Of a stretch of 64,000 nucleotides of DNA, positions 26,862 through 39,911 are shown in pieces (within the stretch, counting starts at the first letter, position 1; each line of letters opens with the position of its first letter). The translations under genes and the position numbers were made by a program. This DNA comes from Escarpia spicata (taxonomy: Eukaryota > Annelida > Polychaeta > Sabellida > Siboglinidae): contig OZ023213.1 in the NCBI GenBank assembly GCA_963995525.1, forward strand, positions 34,736,193 through 34,800,192, written 5' to 3'. The notes under the pieces are model-generated. The model was not told the origin of the DNA. It ran no database searches and worked only from the letters and a program-made list of their open reading frames with translations.

Positions 26862-28160
26862 GAATATAATAATAAAAACATTTATTAAACTAATGTTTGT
26901 GCTAGCTACAAGGCTGCAAATAGCCTAAAGTGAAAGTGGCAAAGGAGAGGAAAGTCTACAAGTGATAGATAGATAGATTTGTTCACCAAAACACCTGGTA
27001 GCTTGGGTGTCACTTGTTCAGTTTGTTTTTGCGTTGATGTGTAGTCAGGTATAATTCAGAACTTGGCGTGCGGCTACTAGTCAATACCGTGTGTAGACCG
27101 TACAGTCTGTAGTTCCAAAAAGTGGTTTGTCACGCCACCTGTTGCTATACCCATTACTCAATCGTATGTCATCGCCAGTGTGTCACGGCAATACCAAATG
27201 TCAACTGAATAGATTGCCTTCACCAAAAAAGGACAATTCTGTTATGTAATATACAAACATATTATAAATAATCATCTTAAAATGTGTGTGTCGGATTTGC
27301 CTCAGAGAAAGCATTACACAGGCTGGTACGCATGCGCGCTCGCACGCGCGCACTTGTCTGTCATCACGGCCAAAGCATTCTATCATTCTGTGGATTACCA
27401 CCGTCTATAGGATTCCATATGTAATAATAATAATAATAAGATAACTTCTATTGCGCCTAAATCCTTGGAAACCAAGCTCAGAGGCGCATAAAAACAACAG
27501 GACTGGTCAATCTCAAAATCCATAAGCAGTATTCCAGTTGTCAACAGATGGGTCAAGACGCTAGGGAGCTATGGTGGAAAAGCAAGGTTGTAGCGGCATG
27601 CTGATGCGGCACGCGGCAAACAGTGAATAAAGTGCTCAGTTGAAATTAGCAATGGTTATGTAAGGGCATGGGTCAGGAATAGGATAAGGAAATTCCCAGA
27701 CGAGACGTCACTACAGACTATTCTGCATGCCTTTTATGTGTACATGGAACACTTGTGTTATACAGCAAAGCTTCTCTGTGCTGTAAACCCTCGCGCTCCT
27801 TGCAAGCCAAGGCACCACACCACAATCAGGGACCGTGCTGTCTCTGCAAAGCGGCGGCTTTTCTGCAATGGAACAACTGCTGTCCTGCGTGCAGTCTGTC
27901 AGACGGCGTAACAATGTGTAATTGTCATATCTTTCAAGACAACACTGACTACACACGGACCCTATATATCTCCGAAACGGCACACACCGATTGAACTTTC
28001 ATCTATCACAATAGTAAGTCTTAAATATCGCTATCGCTGTCGTATTCTATGTCTAATGCGAACAACAGCACACTTTTATACACTTTGATATTATGTGCAA
28101 AGCTATGAAGAACCAATAGGACAGAGACAGAGCCAAAGAAGACATATTATTGTGATTGGC
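26862..28160. other. Spacer with one LINE-like tail
   Basis: At 27421-27480 an (ATA)n run is followed by ACTTCTATTGCGCC and AGCTCAGAGGCGC, which resembles 50221-50310 and looks like a retroelement 3' tail on the minus strand. No gene was seen. Confidence 0.4.
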
Positions 28161-28162
28161 AC

Positions 28163-28163
<1 letters not shown>

Positions 28164-28213
<50 letters not shown>

Positions 28214-28330
28214 TTTTATTAGAGTCTCACTCCACGTATACATGCATTAAAATACAAAACAAATAAATATATTACATTCAAAGTTAGCACTGTATACAAA
28301 GACCACTCAAAAAGAGTTATGAGAGACTTG
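28164..28330 (-). repeat. (AGT)n with retroelement-like 3' tail
   Basis: Seventeen or so AGT units precede ATTTTATTAGAGTCTC. On the minus strand this is an AATAAAAT signal followed by an ACT microsatellite, like the LINE tail at 23280. Confidence 0.6.
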
Positions 28331-28779
28331 TAAACACAAAAATGTACAAATAAAAACAGTATTAATTTAATAAACACGTGCTATTATTTTGTTGTATTGT
28401 GTAATCTTGTGTGCAGTATTTTTTGGAGGATGCTGGCAGTTTTACTTATTATATCGTCATTACTCAATAACTATACAAATTTATCTTGATCATTCATACT
28501 GGAAAAAGCTGGATCATTAATTGTTGCATAGCCTATTAGTTCTTTTCGTTCGTATCAGTCTTCTCTGTACCGATATTTCTATATGGTTGCAACGTTGTCG
28601 ATGTGTTCTTCTCGTGTGAGAATGCATCCGAAATTATGATTCTAATTATGACCCTCTTTTCAATACTAATCGTATTCTACATGTTCCATATACGCTGGTC
28701 ACCATTGTCATTGTAGAGTTGGCATTTCTAATCGAAGGATTACATTTTAGCTTCTCCTCAATTACTTGCTCTAAGTAGG

Positions 28780-28925
28780 CGAAGCAGTGTTGGCAGACCA
28801 GAGGTAGAGCGCCGGACTGCAAGTCAAGAGGACCTAGTTCCGTCTCGAAATATGTGCAATTTCGTTCATCCCACGTTGGATATATCTTTCTAATGAGACA
28901 CTAAACCCGTTGGTCTTTTATTTTT
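28780..28925 (+). mobile_element. tRNA-derived SINE, degenerate
   Basis: GAGGTAGAGCGCCGGACTGC resembles a tRNA box A region and anticodon arm, with a damaged box B near 28840. It is followed by GAGACACTAAACCCGTTGGT, a tail sequence typical of several invertebrate SINEs. Confidence 0.6.
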
Positions 28926-29200
28926 TATCCGGTATCTACTAAGCCAGGAATAGTATACAGTCCCACAGAATACAATGAAGAGAACATCGTTGTATCACAG
29001 AATCAATGATCACGGTGTACAATAAAAACACATTGCCGCTGCTTTAGCTGGTGCCCAGATGGTTGCTTTGGTATTCACGGAGTAAGCGACCTAGGCGCTT
29101 TGTTTAGGCAAAAACCGCCGTTATATAATATGATACATTAATAATATCACCGTCATTACTGCCCGTATTAATAATGCAGTGTTGTTCTTCGTTTCTGCAG

Positions 29201-29269
29201 GTGAATTCGCTTGACGTGATACATTCGGTGATGGAGACGAGGGAAGACTAACAAGCACGGAATTTCACA
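29201..29269 (+). other. 5' UTR part of the MYND gene, start of first coding exon
   Basis: A pyrimidine-rich tract ending TTCTGCAG gives an acceptor at 29199-29200. In the frame of the ATG at 29270 there is a TAA at 29249-29251, so the ATG is the first possible start. Its context (ACAATGG: A at -3, G at +4) is strong. An upstream exon must exist, perhaps near 16 kb. Confidence 0.6.
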
Positions 29270-32030
29270 ATGGGAGTCGTAGATTACAGTAGTGATGTCG
29301 GGGTCTTCAAATCGAACAATGAAGCCGGAAGTGTCAAGGGAAAGACGTCCGCCTATACTGCCGAGAACGGAAGTGACGTCACGGATGCTGGGTTTCCTGG
29401 CTCTACGACCGGATCCGTTGTGGCCGCCGGGAAGGCGTCACTCGCAGCGAAGCCACGGGCGTCGTCTCCGTCTGGAATCCCCATCGATGACGTCAAGTTG
29501 GTGTTCATGCAGCAGCTGCACCTGGCGGGCGTAATGCACTTTAAACTTAACGAGTCCGCTCCGAAGGCAGACCTGATGCGGGCGTACCGACAGATATTTG
29601 AGCCGAGAGTCGTGTTGCAGGCGCTACCTACGAACTGGCGTTTCTGCAGTAATACCGTCGGTGGCGACGACGCGGAGAGTTGCAACGGAAAACGGCGACC
29701 GAGAAAAAATCAGATGCGGGGGCCCAAGTGTGCTAGGCATCGGCTCCAGCAGAAGAAACAACATTCCGCAGGGATGCGCGGACGACAGCGGGGCACTGAG
29801 CAGGCGCGACTGCAGGGGCAATTTTCCGATGTAGAAAGTGACTTTGAATATAATTGCGGCAACTCAGTACGCCAGATCATATCTGACTCTTTGTCTAATG
29901 GTCTAAATTCCGACCCACATGAAGGCAAAAACGCACATGTTCACACGCCTAATGGTGTTAGCTTAGACGCACACCGCCTTTCCACGCGCGAAGAATCAGC
30001 GCTTGGCGCTGATGTTTGCTCACTAGTTGACGACCGCGTTAAGTCGATGTCGTCTTTGCTGTACCAGCACAAGGACAATGCGGGACGGCGGGAAATGTCG
30101 CCACCATTCCGTCCTGTTTCCACGCGCCGGCAACATTCATCGCTGAAGTCTCCCGCCAGGCTGAGCCCGCATAGGAAACGCGGCAGCGGTTTGCTCCAGA
30201 AGTTGCGACAGTCGGTGTTCAAAAGCAAGAAATTCACGCATGTCAAGCGTCCTGTATCGCGTGGAAGCCGTTACTGGCTACAGGAACGGTCCACTTCTCC
30301 GTCTGGTGTCGATGCCGTCTCATCGGTTGTCATCACCCCACAACAGGAGCTGACTAGCTGCATTTCGCCGTCTAAACTCGCCGTGTGGTGCGACAATGAC
30401 ATAGCTGTGGCGTTGAACAGCGACGACGAATCGGGGTGGTTCGGCAATACGTACGACTGTAGAGGCGGTTACAGAGCTGGAGACACGGATGTGGTACCAG
30501 AGATTATGGTGCCGGAGGTGACTCTAAACATCAGTAGCACCGGAGACGTGTCCATTCTTCCCGATGCACACAACACGCCAACGAATGTAGCTTGTCCTCG
30601 CGTATTGTCGAAAACAATGGTTGATGATGATCTGGGTAATACAACGCCGATGGAGAACGACACAAACCAACAACCAACATCAGACATACCCAACTCACAG
30701 TATCGTGATTCGCCGTTGTCAAGTAGCAGCGATGTGATCAGCAACTGGCAGTGGCTGGAACTCATTCCGGTAGTAGACGGCACCGCGGCAAAGTATCAGC
30801 CGTGTTCCAATAATGACATGTCAACACAGAATGGGCCTCAGCCGCTGATCATCCGCAAGTCTGTGTCTACTGCAGCGCCCAGTCGCCACACCAAACCTCG
30901 CAGTCATCTGGTTGTTTCAAATATGCTGCAAGTCATCGACTTGCCCGCCGTCGATAGCGACGTTCATTTGACCTTACAGGATCTCTTGTGTAGAATTGAA
31001 GACGAGCAATCCAGTTTGATTGATAACCCCGTCGCACTGGATGCTTCTTCGGTGTCACACACTATGGCGTCGTCTCAGACAGTAGGAAACTCATGCCGAT
31101 CACCCCGGTTGATATTACCTAAGCACAGTATATCATCGAATATGCTGGATAAAAAAGAACACACTGAGTCTACTGATCAGAACGAATCGCGTATTGGGCT
31201 TGGCGCGGGGGCAGCGACAGGCAACTCTTCTGATGTAGCGGAAGAACAGTCGTTATTTTTCCACCCGTGTCAACTGCCTAACACCGCGGACGACCAAAAG
31301 CCACGCATCTTAATCCGCCTAGTCAGTTCAGGTTCAGTCGCGAATGGGGCAAATACGGCAAAGAGCAAGCGTTTCCAATGTCGTTTAGAGGGCAATGCTT
31401 CAACGAGTACTCGTGCTGGTAGATCCAGAGCAACCTGTCGCAGTCGAGGCATCCGCAAACGGAAAGGAACAGCGCGCATAAAAATGCAACGAAAAGCGAT
31501 CGCAAAGAGACAAAGCAACAGAAGTCCGAAGAATGCAACAAGAAAGATGTTTGTTGTTCGGAACGAAGTACTTGATGAAGACGTAACGACGGAAATGGGT
31601 TCACCATTAATAGGCGATGAACAGCAACCTGAAGATGCACCATTGACATACCCGGATGACCGATTATCTGACGGCATGATATTAGCCGGCGATATGGATT
31701 CGTCATCGCAAACGCTTCCGTCAGGTACTCAAGTCGACGCTAACGACAGCTTCCCGGAAACAGCGGTGCCAGCAAATACACAGCGACGAGCTAAAGGGCG
31801 GAAACAACAGAAGCGGTTGAACAAGCGGCGGAACAAAAACGATCGTAGTCCTACCAAAGCAGTCGTGAGGAAACCGTGCACGAAGAATCCGGAGCAATGC
31901 TCACCTACAGTTGTCGCCCAGAAACAGAAGACGGGTGCACGAAAAGGCGCTGTCGCAGCACGTAAGCGGAACATGGATGGTGGCGAGGATAGTGGTAGCG
32001 ATGGGACAGGTTCGTCGACGTCTCTTAGCG
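29270..32030 (+). CDS. MYND gene, coding exon 1 (residues 1-920)
   Basis: A 2.76-kb exon, open throughout, ending at TTAGCG|GTAAGT (GT at 32031) after one base of a codon. Residues 70-127 (IPIDDVKLVFMQQLHLAGVM to TNWRFC) are the only stretch with the hydrophobic pattern of a folded domain; I do not recognise it. The remainder is Ser/Asp/Thr-rich and probably disordered, with strongly basic clusters such as KRRPRKNQMRG (about 141) and GRKQQKRLNKRRNKNDR (about 842) that could act as nuclear localisation signals. Codon use is GC-rich compared with the flanks. Frames on the opposite strand across this exon are shadows. Confidence 0.88.
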
Positions 32031-32351
32031 GTAAGTGCGTGATATCCCTACTCGGTGAATAGTGTGTGTGCGCATGTGTGTGTGTGTGTGTGCGCGCGCA
32101 AGAGTGCGTGCGTGCGTTAGTCTTGGTGTGGATGTGTGTGCGTGATTGTACTTGCTATAAGAGTCTCTGTGTTAACTGCTGATGACTCCTGGCCATATAT
32201 AATATATATACGTACAATCTACACCAACTTATAATCAAATTGTCTAGGTTCTACATGCGTTTTGATCCACAGGGTGGTGGGTTATAATCATTAGCCTGTG
32301 CTACATTACTGCTACATTACAATTGGTAGCAAATTATTTCTGTGTGTACAG
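32031..32351 (+). other. Intron 1
   Basis: A 321-bp intron with GTAAGT donor and GTGTGTACAG acceptor. It contains a GT/GC microsatellite at about 32064-32150. Confidence 0.8.
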
Positions 32352-33033
32352 AGGGTGAAGACGAGCTGCCGACCATCAATCCACCGAAGCGACGTCGAGG
32401 AAAACGACGTTCGTCGAAGTCTAACCACCAGAGCACCGTTGACGTCGCGTTACCCGGTCAGGACGCCGAACGACTCTCCCGAGATTTCCCGCTTCACAAC
32501 TGGCTCGAGAACAAAATCAACGAACTGCAACGGAACAAATCCGACGCGCTCGGCAAGAAACCGTATCACGCAGGAGTAGTCAAGAAACCGAGCAACACCG
32601 GTGTTCACGCTGTAGACGCCGAACAAGTTAAACCGAATGCTACCAATGCATCCCGCGTCAAGCCCACAGAAGTCAGCAAATCCTCAGCAGTCAGCGAGAT
32701 CACAACAGTCAGCGAGCCCCCAGCACTCAACAAGCTCACTGCAGTCAGTGGTGATGGCGATAACCCGGAACCCGTGAGCAGTCTCAACAACACGGATCCT
32801 TGCACCAATGAAAAGGACACGACTGGGTGTGATTCCGACGGCGTGTGCAAGCTAGTCATATCGGACGTCTGCGGAGGGGCGAGCGATTCTCCATTTACAG
32901 AACAACACTCCGACTTGAGCATCACAGATCCTTCACTCCGGGCAATGTCGCCGCTCGCCGAATCAGACAGCGCACTCAAACCAGAACTCAAGACAGGCGA
33001 ATCGAACGTGGTTATTGAAACGGAATTAATGAG
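32352..33033 (+). CDS. MYND gene, coding exon 2 (residues 921-1148)
   Basis: The exon starts with two bases that complete a Glu codon from exon 1, and reads GEDELPTINPPKRRRGKRRS, a further basic cluster. It ends AATGAG|GTATGT (GT at 33034) after two bases of a codon. Hydrophilic throughout, with a Ser/Val-rich stretch (KPTEVSKSSAVSEITTVSEP) that looks like a short degenerate repeat. No domain recognised. It is supported by the phase match on both sides and by composition like exon 1. Confidence 0.8.
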
Positions 33034-34602
33034 GTATGTCAAATAACACGTCATGACTCATATATTGTTGACATTACAAGCATTGTAATTTGGACCTCGT
33101 GTTTTTTTCAGTACCTGTAGTTACGGTCTCTTGGCTGTAGTGCTTTAAGTCACAAGTCGAAGCAATGCACTCTTTTATAAATATCGATCTTCTTGCGCAC
33201 AAGCATCAAGTTCGCGGATTTGAAATGCCACGTGTGTTGCGTGTTTTGCTCGTGTCTTGGCATTACCATTCTGCTTATATCGTAAACATCAGTGACGTAG
33301 TATTTCTGAATAATGAAAAAAAAACCTCGTGAGGTTTGCAGTGGTAACTAAATATCTATAAAATAATATTTTCAAGTAATATGCTAGGTCGCTTTCGTGG
33401 TATGCTGGCGAGGTGGAACGTGGAATGACGTCACTTCCGTTGGAAAGGCAAAGGTCAACCCGTGCAAGGTCAAAGATCAAGGTGACAATATAGGTCAAGA
33501 ACAAAATTCCAAGGTCATGTGATGAATAGGTTATGAACTAAATAGCGCCCCTGGTGGATAGGTGGTGAACTAAATAATTAGGTCAATAAGTGCCCCTTGG
33601 CGGATACGTGGTGAACTCTGTAACAGCCAGAAGTAGTATCCCCTTGCGAATAAGTGGTGAATGCTTTGAGAGGTACTTTAAGAGGTACATTGACAGTTAC
33701 TTTGATTGGCGCCCCCTGGAGAATAGGTGGTGAACTATGTAACTAAGTTAAGTAGCGCCCCCTCGCGGGAAAACGGTGAAATAGTACTGCTTAAATTCGT
33801 GCCTCTTCTTTCTTTTTAATATAAGATAGGTCAAAGACGTCAATAAATATGTCATTGCGCTTGCGTAATGGTGTCTTTTCTTATGTCGCATAGGGGGTGG
33901 ACAATTTTTTAGGTATAACGTCCCCTGGCGTGTACATTTAGAACTATACAATACATAAAATAGGTCGAATTGTGACATTAAATAGGTAAATGACGTCGTA
34001 AAATAGACATTGCGCTTGCGCAACGGTATGTTTTCTTATGTCGCATAGCTGGTGGGAGCATGTTTCAGGCATGGCGCCCCCTAGCCTATACATTTAGAAC
34101 TATAAAACACGTAAAATCCTGAAGAATAGGTAGTGAAATAGAAAATATGTCAAATTATGTCATTTATGTTTACTATACAAAGAGATGTTTGAGTACATTT
34201 TTGCGTATCCATTTCCATCTGTTATTAATAGCACACATGAACTGGTGCCTGGACATGTAACATTCTTGTTTATTTATTAATAGCATACGTGAACTGATTC
34301 CTGGACATGTAACATTCTTTGGGACGTATTTATGAAAAAAATCAAGGTCTCCCTATCTTTTAACACGTATCAGTGCTATAGTCTGTACATACGACAGTTG
34401 CATTTACCTCAGTTTGTCGCCTGTTTGCAAACTGTTTTGAACTGGTATTCGCTGTGCAAGTCTGATCCACTCTACAGTGTGTGCCTTTACTTTCTACCTA
34501 AGGTCCGTGTTTATATTTTACCATTCACTTTCCTGTGACCGAAATGAAGAAGACGCTTGCACGCCACATAGCATGTAGCGTCTTTGAGCTCTCTAGACGA
34601 CA

Positions 34603-35060
34603 ATGCCCCGGTTGCGAAATGATCCTAGTCAATTTCATTACGATTATGTGTTACCTGATGACAATCTAATTTACGTGCACTTTGATGAGGCGGTTGATGA
34701 CATTAATTCAACTGCTGTGACGAAAGACTGGCTGAGTGTTTTGTTAGACGCAAGTGTGAAGCAATGCGAACTGACGTCCCATCAGTTGTGTAATATCGAG
34801 AGTTGGTTGCAAGACTCTGTATCAGAGCAGTGGCGAAACAAAGTAAAACAAATGGTTCTGGCATTAATGGAGGGTTATCTGTAAATAACTCGTGCTTTGA
34901 TAAGGCCATTGATGATATTAATTCAACCGCATTTATGTTTTGATTGTTTTACTAAAGGAAACTGTTAAACTATCCGACATGACATCCGAACATTTGTGTA
35001 ATATCAAGACTTGGTTGCAAGACTCTGTTTCGAAACAGTGGCGAAACACTATGAAGTAAA
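34603..35060 (+). pseudogene. Small ORF and its decayed downstream duplicate inside element 2
   Basis: 34603-34884 encodes 93 residues beginning MPRLRNDPSQFHYDYVLP and ending WRNKVKQMVLALMEGYL. Its second half is repeated, with stops and a deletion, at about 34895-35060: GATGACATTAATTCAAC against GATGATATTAATTCAAC, and TGGTTGCAAGACTCTGT in both. The product is acidic and not recognised. It could be an exon of a transposon-encoded protein or a remnant of one. Confidence 0.4.
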
Positions 35061-35154
35061 CAGTGCTGGGCTTGTGTCATTTTTAGTCCTTTAGGCCGAA
35101 GGTCCAACGGACTATTGTCATCACTCTGCGTCCTTCGTCCGCCGTTAGATGCCA

Positions 35155-35880
35155 CATCTAAAAAACCGTTCAGTAACTGTTTATCTAATTTTGCATAGAC
35201 ATTTCTTAGGGTACTGCCACTATGCACGATGGATCTGTATTTGATTGAATCATTCTAAGGGCCCTAAAAACTGGTAATTTTTCACATTTTGCGTATTAAA
35301 AAAAAACTGTTCAGTAACTTTTTCTAAAATTTTGATATACATTTCATGTGGTAGTGTTACAATACACAAGAAATCTGATATTTTATTGAATAATTCTAAG
35401 GGCACCTAATGGCCCCCCAAAAAGGACCTCAAAACTGGTAAATTTTCACATTTTGCCTATTTAAAAAAAAAACTCTTCAGTAACTAATTTTTTGTATACA
35501 TTTCCTGTGGTAGCGCCACTATACACAATAAATATGTATTATTCTAAGGGCACGAAAGGTTCCCTAAAATACTAAATTTGCTAACTATATTGTTTACTGC
35601 AGGAGAACAGCCCAGCAGCTCTATTTATAACTGGCTGGCGACATCTAGTCACACAACTAATCCATTTTCCTACAATATCTCTCACATGCAGAGTCTGTGT
35701 TTTGCATGGATCAGAGGTTGTCTTTTCTGTTATTTCAAAAACTGTTCAGTGACTTTTTCTCTAATGTTGCATAGACGTCTCTTAGGGTAGTGTCATTGTA
35801 CACAAGACATTTGTATTTGATTGAATCATTCTAAAGGCACCTCAGTGCCTCCCAAAAAGCTAAATGTTCACATTGTGTCT
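35155..35880. repeat. Diverged tandem repeat, about 145-165 bp unit
   Basis: AAAACTGTTCAGTAACT followed by a CATAGACATTTC-type block, a TAGTGCCACTATACACAA-type block and ATTCTAAGGGCACC recur at about 35161, 35300, 35465 and 35735. The last interval is widened by an inserted segment at about 35580-35735. Confidence 0.65.
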
Positions 35881-37042
35881 GTTTCTGCTTGGACTAGGTT
35901 GGCAGAGTGCCAATTGATTGTGTATTACACCCACCCCACCCCTCACTTCACTGTGGAGTAAGGTTCTCTGCCTGCTATTGTTTGATGGAAACTGTGACTA
36001 ATCTGTAAATGGTCACTGGCAGAGGCTTGTGTCAACAGACAGCACCCACTAAACCTCTAGACAGTTGCATGTACGTTTTAAGCTGTGTCAAACAGTGGGC
36101 TGTAACTAATGTGTAATGGGAATCCCTACTGCACTGGTATACCATGAGGAACATTATAACAGCAGTAGACATCATTACCAATGCAATATGAAGATATGAC
36201 CTAGGATTAAAATAAAATAGCTTAGGCATAAAATAGTATATAAAGTAAAATAACATAGGTATACTAAAAAAGGTTGAAGCATATTTAGCCAAAAAATATA
36301 AGGAATATTATTCAGATGTTTTATTATACATGTTGCAGCTATTCCGTCACTTCAGTTATATTAGTATTATGTCGCTACTACTGTTTTAAACAGTCATTAC
36401 TACTGTTTTTAAGTCAAAATGCATGTTATGCATATGTACCTTGTTAACAAATAAAGGTTTTATCATAGTTCATCTCTTTCTACTTCCCATTCTGGTGGAG
36501 GGTGGTAGGGACAAAATGAGAATGTTCAGATAATGCGTGTGCATTTTCTTAAACAATGTTTCACTGTGCTACGTGCGAGATTGCAGCTCACGAACTCTCC
36601 TGCAAGGTTTCCACAACCACTGGAAATTGGCCTAAATAGCAGAGTATCAGGATAAAACCCGACAGTATTTTTTAATAACACATTAACTAATATATATAAT
36701 ATTCACGATATGGTCAACTCGAATACTATATTTATATCACTGGCATGCGTATAGTCTAGAGAGCCGCTAAACATGCCAACACTGTACTTCCATCATAACT
36801 CGTAATGATCTGTAACTATGATTCACCAAAAACATTTCATTAATAATTACAAATTCACAATATAATCCAAAGGACTTCAAGGCCTCTTGACCCATTTCTA
36901 TAGTGTACGTACCGTATACCGTAGTCCCTTTCTTAATTTCCGTAAACTTTAGCTATATTTCTATTTAGCATACAGGTCTACGACTTTGATATCATAGTGT
37001 AATCCTTTACTGTAACAACAGTTAGTGCAGTCACACACTCAT

Positions 37043-37275
37043 CACTCACTAAGTCACTCACTCACTCACTCACTCACTCACTCACTCACTCACTCACTCA
37101 CTCACTCACTCACTCACTCACTCACTCACTCACTCACTCACTCACTCACTCACTCACTCACTCACTCACTCACTCACTCACTCACTCACTCACTCACTCA
37201 CTCACTCACTCACTCACTCACTCACTCACTCACTCACTCACTCACTCACTCACTCACTCACTCACTCACTCACTC
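37043..37275. repeat. (ACTC)n tetranucleotide satellite
   Basis: About 55 near-perfect ACTC/CTCA units lie just inside the right arm of foldback element 2. Confidence 0.98.
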
Positions 37276-38395
37276 AGGTTTCGGTTTTGCTGAGTAGAGA
37301 GTTGACGGTACTACTGGTCGGCAACACGGTTCGTCTACGTCGCTGTCGCTGAAGGCCGCAAGTAGTTGGCCATGGCGTTGTGATACGAATAACGATACGA
37401 CTGGCAGAGCGTCGCGCTTATATAGGAATAAAGGGCTCGTGAGCGTGCTGAAAGGTCACGTGGGCGTGCCGAATAATCACGAATCTCAGAGTAGAAAGTA
37501 ACGGCACAGACTGTAGAGTAAGTCAGACTTGCACAGCGAATACCAGTTCAAAACAATTTGCAAATAGGCGACCAACTGAGGTGAGTGCAACTGTCGTATG
37601 CAAAGACTAGCATTGATTCGTATTAAAAGATATGGAGACCTTGATTTTCTTGAAAAAGACGTCCCAAAGAATGTTACATGTCCAGGAACCAGTTCACGTG
37701 TGCTATTAATAACATACATGGGTATGCAACAATTGTTAACACCTCCTTGTTAAGTGTATGGTAAGCAGAACTGACATAATTTGACCTATTTTTCTAGTTC
37801 ACTACCTATTCGTCAGGATTTTACGTGTTTTATAGTTCTAAATGTATAGGCTCCTGGGGCGCTATACCTGAAAAATGCTCCACCACCTATGCGACATAAG
37901 AAAACGTACACATGCATGCGCAATGTCATATTTATTGACGTCTTTCACCCATTTTATAGTAAAAAGAAATAAGAGGCACGAATATATGCAGTACTGTTCC
38001 GCCGTTTTCACGCAAGGGACGCTACTTGACTTAGTTTCATAGTTCACCACATATTCACCAGGGGGCGCCGATCAAAGTAGCTCTCAAAGTACCTCTGAAA
38101 GTACCTATCAAAGTAACTTTCAAAGCATCCATCACTTATTCGTTAGGGGGCGCTACTTCTGGCCGTTTCAGAGTTCACCATTTATGTGCCAGGGGCGCTT
38201 AATGACCTTGTTATTTAGTTCACCACCTACCCACCAGGGGCGCTATTTAGTTCTTAACCTATTGGACAGGGGCGCCACTTTACCTTGAACCTTGACCTAT
38301 ATTGTTACCATGACCTTGCAACGGTTGACCTTTGACCTTGTACCTGAACTGACGTCATTCTACCGTCCGCCACGCCAGCATACCACGAACGGGAC

Positions 38396-39911
38396 CCGAC
38401 ATACTACTAATATATTTACATGTATGCATTGTACTTTTTCCTTCCCCTTGCTCCTTTGCGTGGTGGGGTCCACGTCACTCAGTAGCTTCTTCTGTTTTTC
38501 TCTGTTTTTCTCTGTAGTTATCTCTATTTCTCTCTGTTGTTCGCAATGACCTTCCATTCTTGGCTGTTCCCACCATGTATTGTCTGTCACTCTAAAACGC
38601 ATGGATAGGTAATCCTCAACGTTTTAATGGAATATGATGTAGAACTTCGCGATTATTATTATGATGAAATATGGTTACGTTCACGCCTATAGGTTTACAA
38701 AATGGTGTAGTTAGGACGTCATGCGATTTCAATGTAAGACATCGCTTTCAGTTATTTTTTGAATAACCCACTAGCGTGATCTTGTTAATTGTTACAACTG
38801 GTTAGCGTGTATTAGTTGTATTAGTTAGTGAGATGCCTTTCGTTTCCCTTAAATTTTGCCGTTACATCCTCAATTTGTTTGATTGAAATCGGCTAATACC
38901 GTCGATATCTAACCTACTGGAGTTTCAACTTGATCTGAATGCTACAACTGCTATGATTTAGCTGTGTTACGTTGTCGTTCTTGAGACCGTGCACAATTCA
39001 TTGAATAATTAATAATTGAAAAACAGATTGCAGAATAATGAATATATGTATGATATTTAGATGGGGTCGATTTGTGTATGTGTTATATGTTGAACGCCTC
39101 AAAGAATGACCTGAGCAGACCAGAATGTATGAAAACCTACAATACAGTTGCGCAATTATTTTGAACATGACAGAAACTGTGGATTCATCTACGTCATAAA
39201 CAGAGTGTGCGTTTCTGTCTGTCGTTCTGTATGTCAAAGCATATCTCCATCAGTTTCGTGTGTATGGGACTGAGCTTTTGTAGGAATGCTTGCGGTCCAC
39301 CTAAGGTGGTAAAATACTAGATTAAAATGTTTTAAATTTCACCAGGGAGCCAGTGTGATGGGGACCTTAGACCCAAATGGAACATTAGCGCTGCCTGTCA
39401 CTTATCGGTTCGGTATTCAGCAGCGAGGCCAGCTGGGTCATCGCGGGTTATTTCAGGCAGGGTTACCAAGCAAAATGGCAGCGTTGCATTATATAGTGAC
39501 ATTGTAGCTATGTATGGGCATCGAGGCGGCGTTAACTAAACGTATCATTAGGTGTCTTTTCTCGTCTCTCAACGCTGAGGTAATCCAGCTGGCATAGCAC
39601 ATGAAAACTTAGGAACTGCATAGACCCACTTTACTTTTTCTGTTTCTGTTTAACAGTCTACTTACGCACTGCTAAATAAGGGCATAGTTTTGATCTGAAT
39701 TGTAAATGCTTTGATACTGGTGTTAGCTTAATGTTGGTAAGTTCTATAATTGTACATTGTGGACAATATCTTAAGGATATTATTTCTACTAAAATAATAC
39801 GTCTTTACAATAAAACTTAGAACGATAATTTGTTATCATTACGCTGTGCCTTTCGGTGTATCAAAGGCACACGACATACTATTACGATAAAATGTGCGTT
39901 TGTATTTCCAG
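38396..39911 (+). other. Remainder of intron 2
   Basis: No gene or known repeat recognised. It ends with the acceptor TGTATTTCCAG at 39911. Confidence 0.5.

Larger units (their letters stand above)
33388..38395. mobile_element. Foldback-like element 2 with about 1-kb inverted arms, in intron 2
   Basis: The left arm (33388-34510) and right arm (about 37487-38395) are inverted copies. Both begin TTCGTGGTATGCTGGCG and continue through AATGACGTCA, CAAAGGTCAACC, AATATAGGTCAAG, AACTAAATAGCGCCCCTGG, CTTATGTCGCATAGG, CTGGACATGTAACATTC and CTGTGCAAGTCTGA. Within each arm a unit of GGTGAACTA...GCGCCCCCTGG...GGATAGGTGGTGAA is repeated four to six times. The left arm also has a duplicated CTGGACATGTAACATTC segment. 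The interior (34.5-37.5 kb) holds a duplicated small ORF, a tandem repeat and an ACTC satellite. No transposase was recognised. Confidence 0.82.

Noticed and set aside
29353..31974. Antisense frames across exon 1 of the MYND gene
   Set aside because: Shadows of a GC-rich coding exon; the + frame has start context, splice sites and phase continuity.
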